Source: Megaustenia siamemsis (lineage: Eukaryota > Mollusca > Gastropoda > Stylommatophora > Ariophantidae). From it: a stretch of 64,000 nt of DNA. Positions 10,901 to 25,900 of this stretch are shown piece by piece. The position numbers were made by a program, and so were the translations under genes. The notes under the pieces were generated by a model. That model had not been told where the DNA came from. It did no database searches and saw nothing but the letters and a program-made list of their open reading frames with translations. The stretch is from contig JAVIAB010000073.1 in NCBI GenBank assembly GCA_032433765.1, positions 66,644,205 through 66,708,204 of the forward strand, written 5' to 3'. Position 1 is the first letter of the stretch, and every line of letters starts with the position of its first letter.

Positions 10901-13900
10901 ATCTTTGATGTGCTAGTGACTGAGATCTTTGATGTGCCAGTGACTGAGATCTTTATTGTGCTAGTGACTGAGATCTTTGAAGTGTTAGAGACTCAGATGT
11001 TTCACATATAATTGACTGAGATCTTTGAAGTGTTAGAGACTTAGATCTTTCACATATAATTGACTGAGATCTTTGAAGTGTTAGAGACTGAGATCTTTGA
11101 TGTGCTAGTGACTGAGATCTTTATTGTGCTAGTGACTGAGATCTTTGAAGTGTTAGAGACTCAGATGTTTCACATATAATTGACTGAGATCTTTGAAGTG
11201 TTAGAGACTTAGATCTTTCACATATAATTGACTGAGATCTATGAAGTGTTAGAGACTTAGATCTTCACATATAATTGACAGATCTTTTTTGTGCTAGTGA
11301 CTGAGATCTTTGAAGTGTTAGAGGCTCAGATGTTTCACATATAATTGACTGAGATCTTTGAAGTGTTAGAGACTTAGATCTTTCACATATAATTGACTGA
11401 GATCTTTGAAGTGTTAGAGACTTAGATCTTTCACATATAATTGACTGAGATCTTTGAAGTGTTAGAGACTTAGATCTTTCACATATAATTGACTGGGATC
11501 TTTGAAGTGTTAGAGACTTAGATCTTTCACATATAATTGACTGAGATCTTTGATGTGCTAGTGACTGAGATCTTTGATGTGCTAGTGACTGAGATCTTTG
11601 ATGTGCTAGTGACTGAGATCTTTGATGTGTTAGTGACTGAGATCTTTGATGTGCTAGTGACTGAGATCTTTGATGTGTTAGTGACTGAGATCTTTGAAGT
11701 GTTAGAGACTCAGATGTTTCACATATAATTGACTGAGATCTTTGAAGTGTTAGAGACTTAGATCTTTCACATATAATTGACTGAGATCTTTGAAGTGTTA
11801 GAGACTGAGATCTTTGATGTGTTAGTGACTGAGATCTTTGATGTGCTAGTGACTGAGATCTTTGATGTGCCAGTGACTGAAATCTTTATTGTGCTAGTGA
11901 CTGAGATCTTTGAAGTGTTAGAGGCTCAGATGTTTCACATATAATTGACTGAGATCTTTGAAGTGTTAGAGACTTAGATCTTTCACATATAATTGACTGG
12001 GATCTTTTTTGTGCTAGTGACTGAGATATTTGAAGTGTTAGAGACTTAGATCTTTCACATATAATTGACTGAGATCTTTATTGTGCTGGTGACTGATATC
12101 TTTGAAGTGTTAGAGACTTAGATCTTTCACATATAATTGACTGAGATCTTTGAAGTGTTAGAGACTGAGATCTTTGATGTGCTAGTGACTGAGATCTTTA
12201 TTGTGCTAGTGACTGAGATCTTTGAAGTGTTAGAGACTCAGATGTTTCACATATAATTGACTGAGATCTTTGAAGTGTTAGAGACTTAGATCTTCACATA
12301 TAATTGACAGATCTTTTTTGTGCTAGTGACTGAGATCTTTGAAGTGTTAGAGACTTAGATCTTTCACATATAATTGACTGAGATCTTTGAAGTGTTAGAG
12401 ACTTAGATCTTTCACATATAATTGACTGGGATCTTTGAAGTGTTAGAGACTTAGATCTTTCACATATAATTGACTGAGATCTTTTTTGTGCTAGTGACTG
12501 AGATCTTTGATGTGTTAGTGACTGAGATCTTTGATGTGCTAGTGACTGAGATCTTTGATGTGCCAGTGACTGAAATCTTTATTGTGCTAGTGACTGAGAT
12601 CTTTGAAGTGTTAGAGGCTCAGATGTTTCACATATAATTGACTGAGATCTTTGAAGTGTTAGAGACTTAGATCTTTCACATATAATTGACTGAGATCTTT
12701 GAAGTGTTAGAGACTTAGATCTTTCACATATAATTGACTGGGATCTTTGAAGTGTTAGAGACTTAGATCTTTCACATATAATTGACTGAGATCTTTGAAG
12801 TGTTAGTGACTGAGATCTTTCACATATAATTGACTGAGATCTTTGATGTGCTAGTGACTGAGATCTTTGATGTGCTAGTGACTGAGATCTTTGATGTGTT
12901 AGTGACTGAGATCTTTGATGTGCTAGTGACTGAGATCTTTGATGTGTTAGTGACTGAGATCTTTGAAGTGTTAGAGACTCAGATGTTTCACATATAATTG
13001 ACTGAGATATTTGAAGTGTTAGAGACTTAGATCTTTCACATATAATTGACTGAGATCTTTGAAGTGTTAGAGACTGAGATCTTTGATGTGTTAGTGACTG
13101 AGATCTTTGATGTGCTAGTGACTGAGATCTTTGATGTGCCAGTGACTGAGATCTTTGATGTGCTAGTGACTGAGATCTTTGAAGTGTTAGAGGCTCAGAT
13201 GTTTCACATATAATTGACTGAGATCTTTGAAGTGTTAGAGACTTAGATCTTTCACATATAATTGACTGGGATCTTTTTTGTGCTAGTGACTGAGATATTT
13301 GAAGTGTTAGAGACTTAGATCTTTCACATATAATTGACTGAGATCTTTATTGTGCTGGTGACTGATATCTTTGAAGTGTTATAGACTTAGATCTTTCATA
13401 TATAATTGACTGAGATCTTTAAATGAACAGAATAAGACATTTTATGCTTTGACTGCGCCCCATTGACATGTCAATTATTTATATTTTTAATATGACAGAA
13501 AATAAGACACAATATGACAGTATCTATGGCCTATGTTAAAACATTGAATTTGTTAGCCTAGATTATTTAATCATTTCTTTATTTTAAACATTGAATGAAC
13601 CATCTTGTGTGACTCTTCAGCTGGTTGTACATTACTTTCTGCAGCCATCTTCACCGACCAGTTGAAGACATAACTTTGAGTGAGATAGCAAAAAAGATTG
13701 AGAAAGAAAGACAGAAGCAAGCAAAACTGAAGAAAATAGCACAAAAAGAAAGTGAGCTACAGCTTTTGGATGACATGGAAAGTAAAAGAAAGTCAGGTGA
13801 TGTTATTTTAGATGATGTGAAAGAGGAGTCATCTGAGTGTTCTGCAATGGAGACTTGCGAGTACCAGGGTTCACCTCAGTTTGTGGAGACTGATTTCAGA

Positions 13901-16900
13901 ACAGGGATGGATAGCTCTGAGTCTATGCAAGAGGTGGCTGATGAGTCATCTTCTACAACACCAGGTGAGCTATAATGGTATTTTTAGGGTTTGAAGGTAA
14001 CACTTAAATGTTGTCACATACCTGGAAGTGAGGGCACTTGTCAGTGCCTTGGGGCTGAAGGTGGTCACTGACTCTTAGTTGGCTGCTTGTGTCAGGATTA
14101 GTGAACCGGAACTATCCAGATCCTCATCTAATTCTTTGTAATGCCTATAGCAACAGATTGACCAAGTAGAAATGAAGAGGAAAGGTAACTAGAGACCTAA
14201 AAAATGTCATGCTGAAGACAGATTTATTGGGCTAAGACCACAGATTCTGCAGTTTTTTGTAAACCACAGCACATCTAGGTTTGCTCCCATTGAAGGGGAG
14301 CTAATGAATAGTGTTATTCTGTGGATACAGAAGAAGAAAAGGTATCACACCTCTAGAACAGTTAATACCAGACAATGCTGACAAAGATGATGATGTTTAC
14401 ACACTGATGCAGCAAAATGAGAAGTCAGGTGTATTCTCCTAACTTGATTCAGGAACTAAATAATTACAGAGCTTGCTGGAGTTTGCTTTGCAGCGACTTC
14501 AAGTATGAGAATGAAGATTAAAGCAGTCACTGCTGCATTTTAGTGGATTACAGATATAATTGAGTAGGGCAATTATTGTGACAGACTATCATTCATTCAG
14601 TGTGTTGAAGGTTCAGAATAAATTTCTCTAGCTTGAGTGGATGACATATGTAAAAATTTCAAACCTTAAAAGATGTGTATAAACATAATTTCCAGGTCAC
14701 GTGGAGGAAGGGGTTTGTGGCAACAAAAGAGGCTGGCCTCAGTGAACTTGTGGTGTTGATGATAGAGATTTATAAGTGTGACATCTTGAAGGCTCTCAGC
14801 TGTTGTATGTTGAAAATTGTCATAGCTATCAGTCAGGCTGTTTAGAGGCTGCAATAATTGGCAATTCTATGACAAATTGTAATGACTTTGCAAGGAAAGT
14901 GACCTAGCTTCTGATACCATCAGTTTTCATACCCCAGTGATGTCAACTCTAACAAGTGAACATTGGTGATTACCTTCTTTATCTTCTTTTCTTGTCACAA
15001 CTCATCATTGATATTCCTAGTTGTTTAATGTTTGGTAAACTGTTAATTTAATTGCTGATTAAAGAAATCAACATATAACTAAACTGAGGGCAGGCCCATT
15101 AATCTACAGTCCTTCCCATTAGATGATAGACAGATTGGCAATTCACTTACAAGAATGTGGCTGGTTTCTGTTTGGCACTTCCGATAACAATTGTTATTTG
15201 TTACAGTTTTTAATTTGTGTCATCTTACCATAGCTCAGCTTATAGTTCAGTTTAAAACAATCAGCATTTCTCTTAACTTCTACAGTGTCCTCCCCTAAGC
15301 AGTAGATTTAGAATTAAGGCATAATACAAATTCCTTTCTAATCCACATTTAATGGAGTTGCACATATTACTAGCTATTTTGTTATTGCTGTTAGGTTTGT
15401 AGCAAGGTTATACAAATGGTAATCTTCAACAATTTTGTTGCATGAACACAAATTTTCTCAACTTTCCTACATTTCCTTCAGATTCAGCATCCAAAGCCAG
15501 GCTTAACGATACATCAGACAAGAAACATGATATGCAGAATAACCAAAGTCAAGGTCACAGGTCACAACAGGATTCATCTATTGATGAACTCAGAAACTTA
15601 AATATTCCAGGAGTTGATATTTTCACTCCGAGTGATTTTCATGATCTCACCCCTCAGGAGCAGCTTGTAAGTTTTCTTGAATTATTTTTGTAGTTAATTA
15701 ATAGTCCAGTTTGTTTGTAAACCTTTTATATATAAAACATTCTCATCCTCATATTCTGTCACCAGTGCCAAATGTGGTCGTTCATTACAAGTCAAAAAGA
15801 GAAATTAGTCACCACAGAAATCTCTCTCTCTGTCTGCGATCAAGACTCAATCAGAGAATGATTCCAGACTCTCTAATGAAGTCATCTGTCTGTTTAAGTG
15901 ATTCGATTGCCCCATATAGTTTCTTTTCCAGGGAGGTGGATGTGGACCACATTGCTCTTCTCAGGTCTGTGTACTAGGGACAACCCTGTAGAACATGTTT
16001 TGTTGTCATATTGTCCAGTGTACAGAGGCATAGGCTGGTTGTACCTTTTTTGAATTTGGTGAACATGTGATTTCTCATTCTATTGTGGCCAGTGCGTAGG
16101 CGAAGTATGATGACTTGATCCCTCCTTGATAGTTGGTGGTAGCCGTCCCTCTCATTATGCTTTGGGTGTTCTCATTTCCATATTTCTTGGAACTGACCTT
16201 TGAGGATGGATTTGGCTTCATCATAACTGAGCGGATGGTTCTCTTATGGTAATCTCCCTCCCTCTTTAGCTAATTTCTCTGCGCGTTCGTTCCCGTGTAT
16301 ATTACAGTGGGATAGTATCCACTGAATGACTACTCTCTGGAAGTTATTACATAGTTGGTCTAGGGTTGTTCTCAAGTCATCTAGTTCATTGTTCCTGGGG
16401 CTTTTTAGGGCTGTTAGTACTGACAGTGCATCAGTCAGAAACACCACAGAAATGAGATTTTTGAGAAAATCTGCTGGTGTGACTAGAGGAGAAAGACTTA
16501 GTGATGAGACCATAGAAGAAAGATAATTGTTTTAGAATATACTTCCGCCATGTACTGAGACAAATAAAATGTGTTGCCCTCCACAAGGAGAGAGTGCTCT
16601 GTTATTTATACTATAGAAGGCACAAATAATAAAAAGAGAAAGCAGAGATCAATGCAGACCCAAAGTAAGATGGAGTGACAACTTCTAGACAACTAAGCAG
16701 AAGATAGCCGTCATCATAGTTGTTGGCATGAGTGATCATATTTGTCTATTTCTACAGGACAAATTCCATTGTTAACTTCTTACCAAGCCACCCTCTTAAA
16801 CTAACTTAAATCATTTCTTTCTGTTTCTCTCTATTTTTTTTTTCTATTTTTCTACATTGCCACAAGATACTCCAGCTGCTCCCTTCTCATTATGTTGCAA

Positions 16901-19900
16901 AATAACGATTGCTTCGTCCTATTTTGGCAACAAATCTTCCCTTTGCTTAGGCTCTAGGAAGGAGAGGCAGTGAGGAAATGAACTGGTCACATGAAGCTGA
17001 GGCTTAGCACATTGAAGTCACTAACACTTCAATGGCAGTTGTTATGGAACTAACTTTATGCATAGTTTAGCTAGAGTGTGCTAACTCATTTTGGGGAATA
17101 TATTTTATTCTTTAAATTCAAATCTCAGTTCTCATGATAGAAAATAAAAATAGAGGTACTTTTTATGTATTTGAGATTAATTGAATAATGTGTGAGTAGA
17201 AAGTTGAACTACAGTTATTTGAATCAGCTCATTTGCAATGTATTTTATCTTCATAACTGGCTCTTGCAGGTTGCCCAACGCCTGTTGCAAAAATATGTTG
17301 CTGGCCTGCAGTCCGGTTCAACAACTTCCGCCACTCAGAATTCTTATCCATCAATTGTACAGTATGAGGAACCAGCTACATCTTTTGCAGATTTCAAAGT
17401 GAGTGTATCATCCGCATAAGTAAAAGTATCTTAAATTAGCAGTATATACTTTGCTTTCATAGTAGTACTCTACTGAACTTTCTGCTGTATGTCTCTTTGA
17501 GTTCACTAGTACTTATAATATTCCCCAAATATTTTCTTGTAAAGGTAAATATTATTTGATACAATTTTTTTGAGACATTAATTTAGTTAATTAAGCCAAG
17601 TATATAATTTCCTTTTTTTTATAATTTTATTTCTCCAATTTGTATGCTAAACAGCACTACTCATTACTGCTCTGGTGCTTAGTTTTAAAAAACATTTCTT
17701 TTCCAAGACCAACATCACATTTTTTTTGTGATATTGTCAGTATCACATCAGGCCATCTTTACTTCCCAGAAAATTCTATAGTACCCATTTTTAGAGGCTG
17801 GGTGAACTATGAAGCCTCATCAGTCCCCAAAAAAATCTGTCATTTCTGAAATTTGAACCTGGATCTTCCTGGTGAAAAAGTGAGTGCACAAACCACCCAG
17901 TACACTTTTGACATGAGTCTCCTTCAAATATTGTTCACTCTTATATTCATTCTGGAAGGGTTCTTTCCTAATTTTAAAATTGTATTTATCTCACAAATTT
18001 AGTCTATTTCTTCTATCTTACTGAAAATTAATAGAACTAAAGTATAACTGATTTCTCACTGAGGTCTGAGCTTTTCTAATGAATTATCCCATCTCTCTTT
18101 CTGTCTCTCCAGAATTATTTTATATGTTTTATTTATTTTGTAACTTGATTTCTTGGAATCTTAGCCAAAGTCTGTTATTTGGTTATGGAAGGCCCCAGTA
18201 TCACTGCAAACGAATTAAAATCCATAATTGCTCAACCGCCCGTGCCAGTGGAATCATCCGAATTAATAACGGATCTCTCACACAAAGAAAGGTAGCTGTA
18301 GTCCCCATCATAGCAGTCTCAGCACACGCCAAAAAACATAAGGCGAAAACACACAGAAAGTGAACACGGCCAACTGTTCCCTGTCATACGATATCAGCAT
18401 TCATCGTAAACAATTGGAATATCGGAACATGATCAAAACGGATGAAACACACAGCTCATGGTGTGCACAGAGCACTTAACTCAGTAGCTCCTGCAACAAG
18501 CCGGACTTTGAATATGAGGAAACTGCAACAAGGAACACTTTTCAGACATAGCCTTCAATGGTTCCTGCCGCCTATCCACCATATTGCCCAGAAGTTCACA
18601 TCCTCCTGAAAATGATGATCGTCATAGTATTTAAATGTATAGCGCTTGATGATGCCAGGACATTGTGTTTGACTCCAACTATGAACATACAAAACACAGT
18701 CCGTCATCAGATCATCTCCGTTGCACACCAAACAACAGATCGCAAGATTAGCGCATGGTCGGTCTTGGGACACACGATGAGCCACTATGATGACGTAGCA
18801 CGCACAAAATGGCTGCGCCTATGGGTTCATGATTACTCTAGTGAATGCAGTCTACAACGAATGAAGCATGGTACAAATTCCCCAAAGAGATAAAACTTCG
18901 GCTGACTTGATGGATCCCACCACACTAACACGTTGGAAATTGTAAATAACTTGCGGCGAACAACTCCATCAACGGTCAACAGCACTCAGTGTGACGTAAA
19001 ACGCAGATCAACACTAGGCGGTGGAAGGTCGCATTTACAACTCTTGATTTGTCAAAACGGAGTATTGCCGTGTGTGCAACGCCAATTCATTGGCGTAGAT
19101 ATGATAAGTAGAACATCATCAGAATTTGAATGCAACGGAAAGTCTAAATTGATCAGATTCCGAAGCAATTTCTGCAGCGATCGAGAGAACGTGACTTAGT
19201 TCCGCCATCATGGAAGCCAAAGTCTGTTTTCCTATTAACTCATCAGTTTGTTCTTGTTTAATTGTGATCTATTGGTCTTTGCTACTTTGACTTTGAATTT
19301 CTTGTCATCTCATGTTTATTTCCCTACTACAAAAGATGTTTTTTCTTTCTTCATTCCTCATTTGTTTGACAACTAATCTTCTATGTCATCTGTCCTTACA
19401 AATACATTACATGGACATAGTTGTGTTGTGGTTTACAGTAAGCTGCACTCATCCGCACATCTTCAGTCCAGAATTTCTGACTTCAGCACATCATTTTTGG
19501 GAACAGATTTCTGTCACAACTCAATCATTGCTCACTTGGCCTTACTGGTTAGTCTGTTACCAGGACAACCACGGGGAAGTGGATCTTGATCAGCTGATAG
19601 TCACTGATCCTGGTGCGAACAATCAGCTAAGAGTCACTGACTACTTTCAGCACAGGTGCTTGATGGGTGTCTTGGTCTCAAAAGTGTATATAATAAACTT
19701 TCTTTGGGAAAAATCAAGTTATAATGGGTTGTTTCTGGAGTTGCCTAGGCAACAGCATCTGACATTTTTCAACCCTCAGACAAGGGACCTCTGATTTGTC
19801 ATCTCCAGTGGGGCCATGATAGAACCTACTCTATTGGGGACCACAATTGTGCTTCAAGCAGGTCTCAAAACTAGTACATTGTAAAGTGGAAGATTAGCAC

Positions 19901-22900
19901 ATGTTAGATCTTAATAAACAATTTCCTAACAAATTTGCTCTCATATCTGACTCTTCAGTTCGTCAACATGTGTTGTTTTATTTTCTGCTCAGTAGATTCT
20001 ATTTTTTATGTCTAATAATCTTCACTTCTAGCACAATAAATAAGTAATGTCCAAGGTACTTAACTTTCTATTCTAAACATCTGTGCTTTGTTCTGTTAGT
20101 TTAAAAGTTTGTGGAAATCTCTTTGCTATGGTTTTACTTTTAGTAAAAGTGCTACTTGAGGAATGTTTGTGACTTCATGCAAGTTATATGTGGCATACCT
20201 TGTTTATTTATTTATTTTTTTTTTGTTACTTTTTTTTTTTTAAAGTTTCCAGAGGAAACAAGAGGGATGGACTTGAGAGGTGGCACTGGGTGAGTATCTG
20301 TAGCATTTTCTTTTGTAAAAAGTGACATTTTGGTAAGAGTGAATTTGAACTGTGAACATTATCTTTGAAGTTACTTTATTCTGTAGATGAATCTTACCAT
20401 ATGGGTTCAAAGAAAGAAATATCATCTATCTATCTATCTTTCGTTCGCCTGAAGTATTGTCTATATCTGCAATGTCGTTTCCTGTATAAATTTTACTGTC
20501 TTTTGTAATTCTTGCAGTGGCCCATATAGTTTTGTCTGTAGTGTTGTATCTATGGGCCAATGGATTTTCCTCAGTCTACTATATTCAGTGCAGTCTTGAA
20601 GTATGTGTTCAGCAGTCTGGGGTGCCTGTCCACATGTACAAGTAGTTGATGTGCCGATCTTGAATTTTGTATACATGTGACTATGGAGTCGATTGTGTCC
20701 TGTTCTTAGGCGTATAATGATAACTTGTTCATATCTATTCATATTATGAAAGGCATCCTGATTTGGGGCTTGTGGTCCTCTGATTGATTTGATTATCTGT
20801 TTCTTATGATGGTATGTAACTGGTGTATCTAGTTGTGTGCCTGTTGAACCTTCCTTTGCCAACTGATCTGCTTTCTCATTTCCTGGTATTCCACAGTGAG
20901 ACGGGATCCACTGCAGGGCAACCCTGTGGTGCTTGCAGAGTTCAGTCAATAAGGTCTGCAGATGTGGTAATTTTCTGGATTGTAGTGCCTGGAGTACTGA
21001 TCTTGCATCTGTCAAAAACACTACAGGCTGTGGGCTAAGATTACTGTTCAGCAGTTTTTCTATTGCCAACTTTATTGCTTGTATTTCTGCATCATAATTG
21101 TGACAATATTTCCCTGTTGCTATTTTATTCATATCCCTAGTGTTATTTGGGTACTCTATATATGCACCTGCTCCCCCATTCTTTACTGCATTCTGTGCTG
21201 ATCCATCTGTGTACACACGAATCCATAGGTCTTGTGGGTATTCTTCATCCAGGAAACTGAGAGTTATTGTTTTTCGCTGTAGACTATTTTGTTCCTCTTT
21301 GTCAACTATTCCTTTCACTTCTGTCCGTATTTGAACTGACAATCCTGATTCATCTGTCCAGGGAGTCTGTTCTGGTATGGGCAGAAGGGGTTTAACAACT
21401 CTTGGCATGTCTGGTGTTTGTCTACTAATACGCTTGGCTTGGTGGATAAAGCTGCTTCTCTTAAGTCGTCCCAATGCAAGATTTTGGAATCTGTCCTTCA
21501 TTGGATGTCTCGGCATGCATACAAATTTTTCTGCCTGTATCAGCACCTTTGTGTCTCTCCGTTCTCTCAGTGCTGGTATCCTCCACAATTTCTCCATCTC
21601 CATTATTGGTGTTGATTTCATTGCTCCTGTGATGACCCTAAGTGCCTGGTTTTGTACTTTATCCAGTTCTTGCAATGTGGTGTTTGATGCTGAGCACCAT
21701 GCGGATGATCCATATTCTAAATGTGGGCGTATACTCTGTTGGTAAACTTTACTGAGTATTTTCCCACTCGCACCCCATGTGGTTCCACACAACTTTCTTA
21801 GAATAGCCAATTTCCTCCTTGCTTTTTGGGTTGCCTTATTTATCTGCTGTTTCCAAGATAGTTTGTTATCAAATGTAACTCCGAGATATGTAGCTTGTAT
21901 GTCTTCTTTCACAGGCTCATTGTTTATGTAGATGGCTCCTGCTTTTTGTTTTGGGGAGAGTGTGAAAAGTGTAGTACTGCATTTGTCTGTATTGATGCTG
22001 ATACACCATCTATTTGTCCATGAATTCAGTGCATTCATAGCTCTTTGTAGCAATTTGGAGGCCACTGTTGCATACTCCTCTGTGCACCACATTACCAAGT
22101 CATCTGCATACATTGCCACTTTGATGCCATGTGGTAGTTCAGTAACTAGGTCATTGATGTAGATCAGAAAAAGTGTTGGAGATAGTACCCCTCCTTGTGG
22201 AACGCCCTGGCGCAGTAAGACCTTCTTACTCTTAAGACCATCCAGTTGCACTCTGGCTCTCCTGTTATGCAGGTATGCTTTGACCCATTTGTACATCCTG
22301 CCATTTACTCCATAATTTCTCAGTTTCTTCAAAAGCCCTTCCTTCCATACCTTATCAAATGCTTTCTTTAGGTCTATCCATGCTGCTAGTACCAGTTTCT
22401 TTTCTTGAAACGCATCTTCAATTTCCTGGGAAAGATAGGTTGCTTGATCTTCGGTAGAGTAACACTGTCTAAAGCCTGCTTGTTGTGGGACAAGGAGATT
22501 TTCACTTTCCAGATACCACTGCAGTCTGAGATTGATTATACGTTCCATTGTTTTACACAAACAGCTTGTAAGGCTGATTGGTCTATAGCTGGATGTCATT
22601 GAACCATCATTTCCTGGCTTTAGTAATGGTATCATAATTGCTTCTCTCCATGCCTGTGGCACTCTACCTGTGATCCAGCAAATGTTGTAGATCTGCAGTA
22701 GTTTTGCGTTAGCTGCAGTTCCCAAGTTCTTAATCATTTCATTGGACACTCCATCATTGCCTGGTGACTTTTTCATTTTTAATTTGGATATTGCCAGCTC
22801 TAGCTCTCTTTGTGTAATGGGTGTTTCCATTACTTCATGTGTGGTCTCTTGTCTTGCATTTTGTTGTTTTAAACGGGTCTCTTGTCGTTTTTCTAGGCTA

Positions 22901-25900
22901 ATTAAAAGAAATATCAGAATGAAGGCATAAGTTAAGGTTTTTTTTTTTTAATATAGAACATAAAGAGTTCATCTGAAATAATGCAGGAAACTAGATAATA
23001 GCTAGTGCAGCACTTAGTAGTTTAATCTTTCATTGTTCCACCAATGTTTTTGGCAACCTCTGATTCTTTCCCAGAGTAAACACTTCTCTGTAAGAAGCTT
23101 ATGACTTCTGTTCATTCCATATTCTGTTCTAACTTTAAAGTATCTTCACCATAATGTTCCTGCACTGGGGATTTTTGTAGCACTTGTTTTACATTATGAG
23201 TTTTATAACTCCATTATCAACTCTCCTAAAAATTGACTGGACACAATTAATTTATTATTTGCTTCAAATGATTGAATCCAAAGATATTATTTAAATGAAA
23301 GATATTATATGAACAGAAAATGAAAAATATCTTATGCTACAAATCTATGTCAATAGAAATGAGAAAAGAGAGTTCATCGATGCTATATAGAACCAATTCT
23401 GACCTATGGAAGTGAATCATGGATAGTAGACAACAAATGAAAATACGATTAGGGGCCACAGAGATGGGATTTCTCAGAAGAATGTTGAAAGTTCCCTGGA
23501 CAGCTAAAAAGACCAATGAGGAAATTCTCAAAGAGGCCAACACAAAAAGGGAGCTCCTAAAAAACATGAGAAAGAAACAATCAACATTTTTCAGGCACAC
23601 AATGAGAAGAGGAAAGTTGGAATACTTGGTTACAAGTGGCAAAATAAAAGGAAAGAGAGACCACAGACAACAAATAGAAGATACTAGATAGCTTGGTGTC
23701 ATGGCATGGAAAACGGTCAACAACAGAATTGATATGATGCATTGTGGATAGAAGATTGTTGAAGGACATGATTACCTATGCCAACTGGTATGGCACATGC
23801 TGTGATGTTAAATCTAGCAACAATCAACAATATTTGTAAACCCCCTATCCAAACTGGTCCAGCTCTAGTAGCAATAATACAGCCACCATGCTGATTTACA
23901 TGAAATGTATGGTCAGCAAATATGTACATATAATAATTATGTTCCTTTTATGACATTCAGCAAGAATTGTAAAAATAAAAGTAAAGTACCCCCGTCACGC
24001 CAAGTGGCGTATAGGGAAATATGGTATTATAGCTTGTTTCATAACTCGTGCCCAACTTTTAAAATCAATAGCTTTTTAACCGCTTGTTGTAAGTTGTTCA
24101 AAATTTGCATGTAAAGTTATAATGATTAGAACCCAACAGGGAATTAATTTCATTAAAAAAAACATTTGGTTATTATTGTTGCTTATTTGATTTAGATAAA
24201 TTTATAACGACCCATTGATGTAGTCAAAACTTAATGTTTACAGTATTTTAAGTTAAAAATAGCGAGTAAAAATCCATACACGGTAAAATTGACGTGTTTG
24301 CACGCTTTTACCGTGGTTTTTTGACACAATTAGACACTTGTAAAAAACACGAGAAATTGTGTGTTCCATTTCCGTTCATTCATAGGTGGAGACGTGGAAC
24401 GATAACATTTATCATGAGTCTTAAAATGAAATTCTGCAGTTTACAAAACATCACAATAAAAATGTATGACTATTTTTGCCAAGAGGCTAAACGAGGAAGA
24501 TTATTTCATTCTTTAGAAAACCCTGAGAATAGGACAAGACACATTTTGGATTTATCTAAACGGTCATTTAATCGCTGGATTCAAGCACGTGACCGTCAAT
24601 GTTCAAAATATACAAAATCACAAGGAAGAGCAAAAATGTTGGATAATTTCGGCAGTGAACTTATTAGAAGTGAAATTCGCAAAATGTTGGGTATGAATGA
24701 AACTGTTACAATAAGAAAATTAAAAAGTATCGCTGAAAAAGAACAACAGTATTGAAATATCAAAGTCTACATTATGGAGGAATGTGAGAGCTGCAGGCTT
24801 TACATTCAGAAAGTATTCCAATGGACGAAACATCATCTGTGAGAAGCCACATATAGTAGTCATGAGAAGCAAGTACTTACGTGAAGTAAAAGAGGTGCGC
24901 AAGCAAGGTTATGATATTGTGTACTTGGATGAAACATGGATCAATTCTCACCACACTAACCAAAGGGAATGGCAGTCATCAGATGGAAAGATTAAGTGAT
25001 TAATACCTAGCAGCAAAGGACAGTGCTTGATAATTGCTCATGCAGGTAGTCGACAACATGGACTAATACAGAATGCAGAGCTCATTTTTCTTTCAAAATC
25101 CATAGACAATCGGGATTATCACTCTGAGATGAATGGTCACATATTTAGACATTGGATTGAAAATTCTGTTCTCCCATCACTAGATCGACCATCTTGCCTA
25201 ATAATGGACAATGCAGCGTACCACAACATTGTTGCACTTGAAGATAAAGTCCCGACGTCATCCAGTACAAAAGATGCTATTAAGATATGGCTCACAAAGG
25301 AGCACATACAATTTAATAACATGTACTTAAAACCTGAATTACTATCTCTAGTAAAGCAAAAACAAAGGACAAAGATTTTTCAAATAAATAAGATTATCCA
25401 AGAGCACGGTCATATAAGTTTGAGGCTGCCACCTTACCATGCTCATTTAAATCCAAAAGAACTAATCTGGCCAAAATTAAAAGGACAAGTGGCAGATGAA
25501 AATACAACATTCAAAATATGCGATGTAAAGACTCTTGCTAATCTCGCTTTATTAAATATAGACAAAGATTATTGGGCTAAATGTGAAGACCACGTCTTAA
25601 AACAGGAAGAGGAATATTGGAAAAATGGTGGCTTGTGGAATGTTCAACCCCAAACAGTTATTAATCTTTTAGACTCGTCTGATTCAGAATGAAAGTATAT
25701 AGCTCCCACAATGTTGGCCCCTATATTACCTTAAATTAGTTCAACAAACGGTCCTTATCAGGACCACACAACTATGAAAATTGGACATACATGTATACCT
25801 TGATATTATCGTCCGTCCTCGAACTGAGAAGACAATAATTCTCCTGGTGTTTTGTCTTATTAGGTTATTTCCCCATTACGGCCACGCCTTTACCTAGTGA

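Noticed and set aside
10142..13425. CRISPR-like regular array
   Set aside because: Units are head-to-tail without unique spacers and lie in an animal intron; it is a minisatellite. The same applies to the arrays at 30.2, 30.7, 45.9 and 62.0 kb.
16320..16345. tRNA genes at the tRNA-like heads across the window
   Set aside because: The A/B-box sequences are followed by conserved SINE bodies and target duplications, lack tRNA acceptor stems and occur in many decayed copies.
18558..18893. 111-codon frame as a gene
   Set aside because: Falls inside the R2 mobile element, crosses the border of the part shared with other copies, and is not conserved among them.
19312..19794. 160-codon frame as a host gene
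   Set aside because: Runs through dispersed repeat R3, has low-complexity hydrophobic start and no exon features; lies inside a TUG intron.
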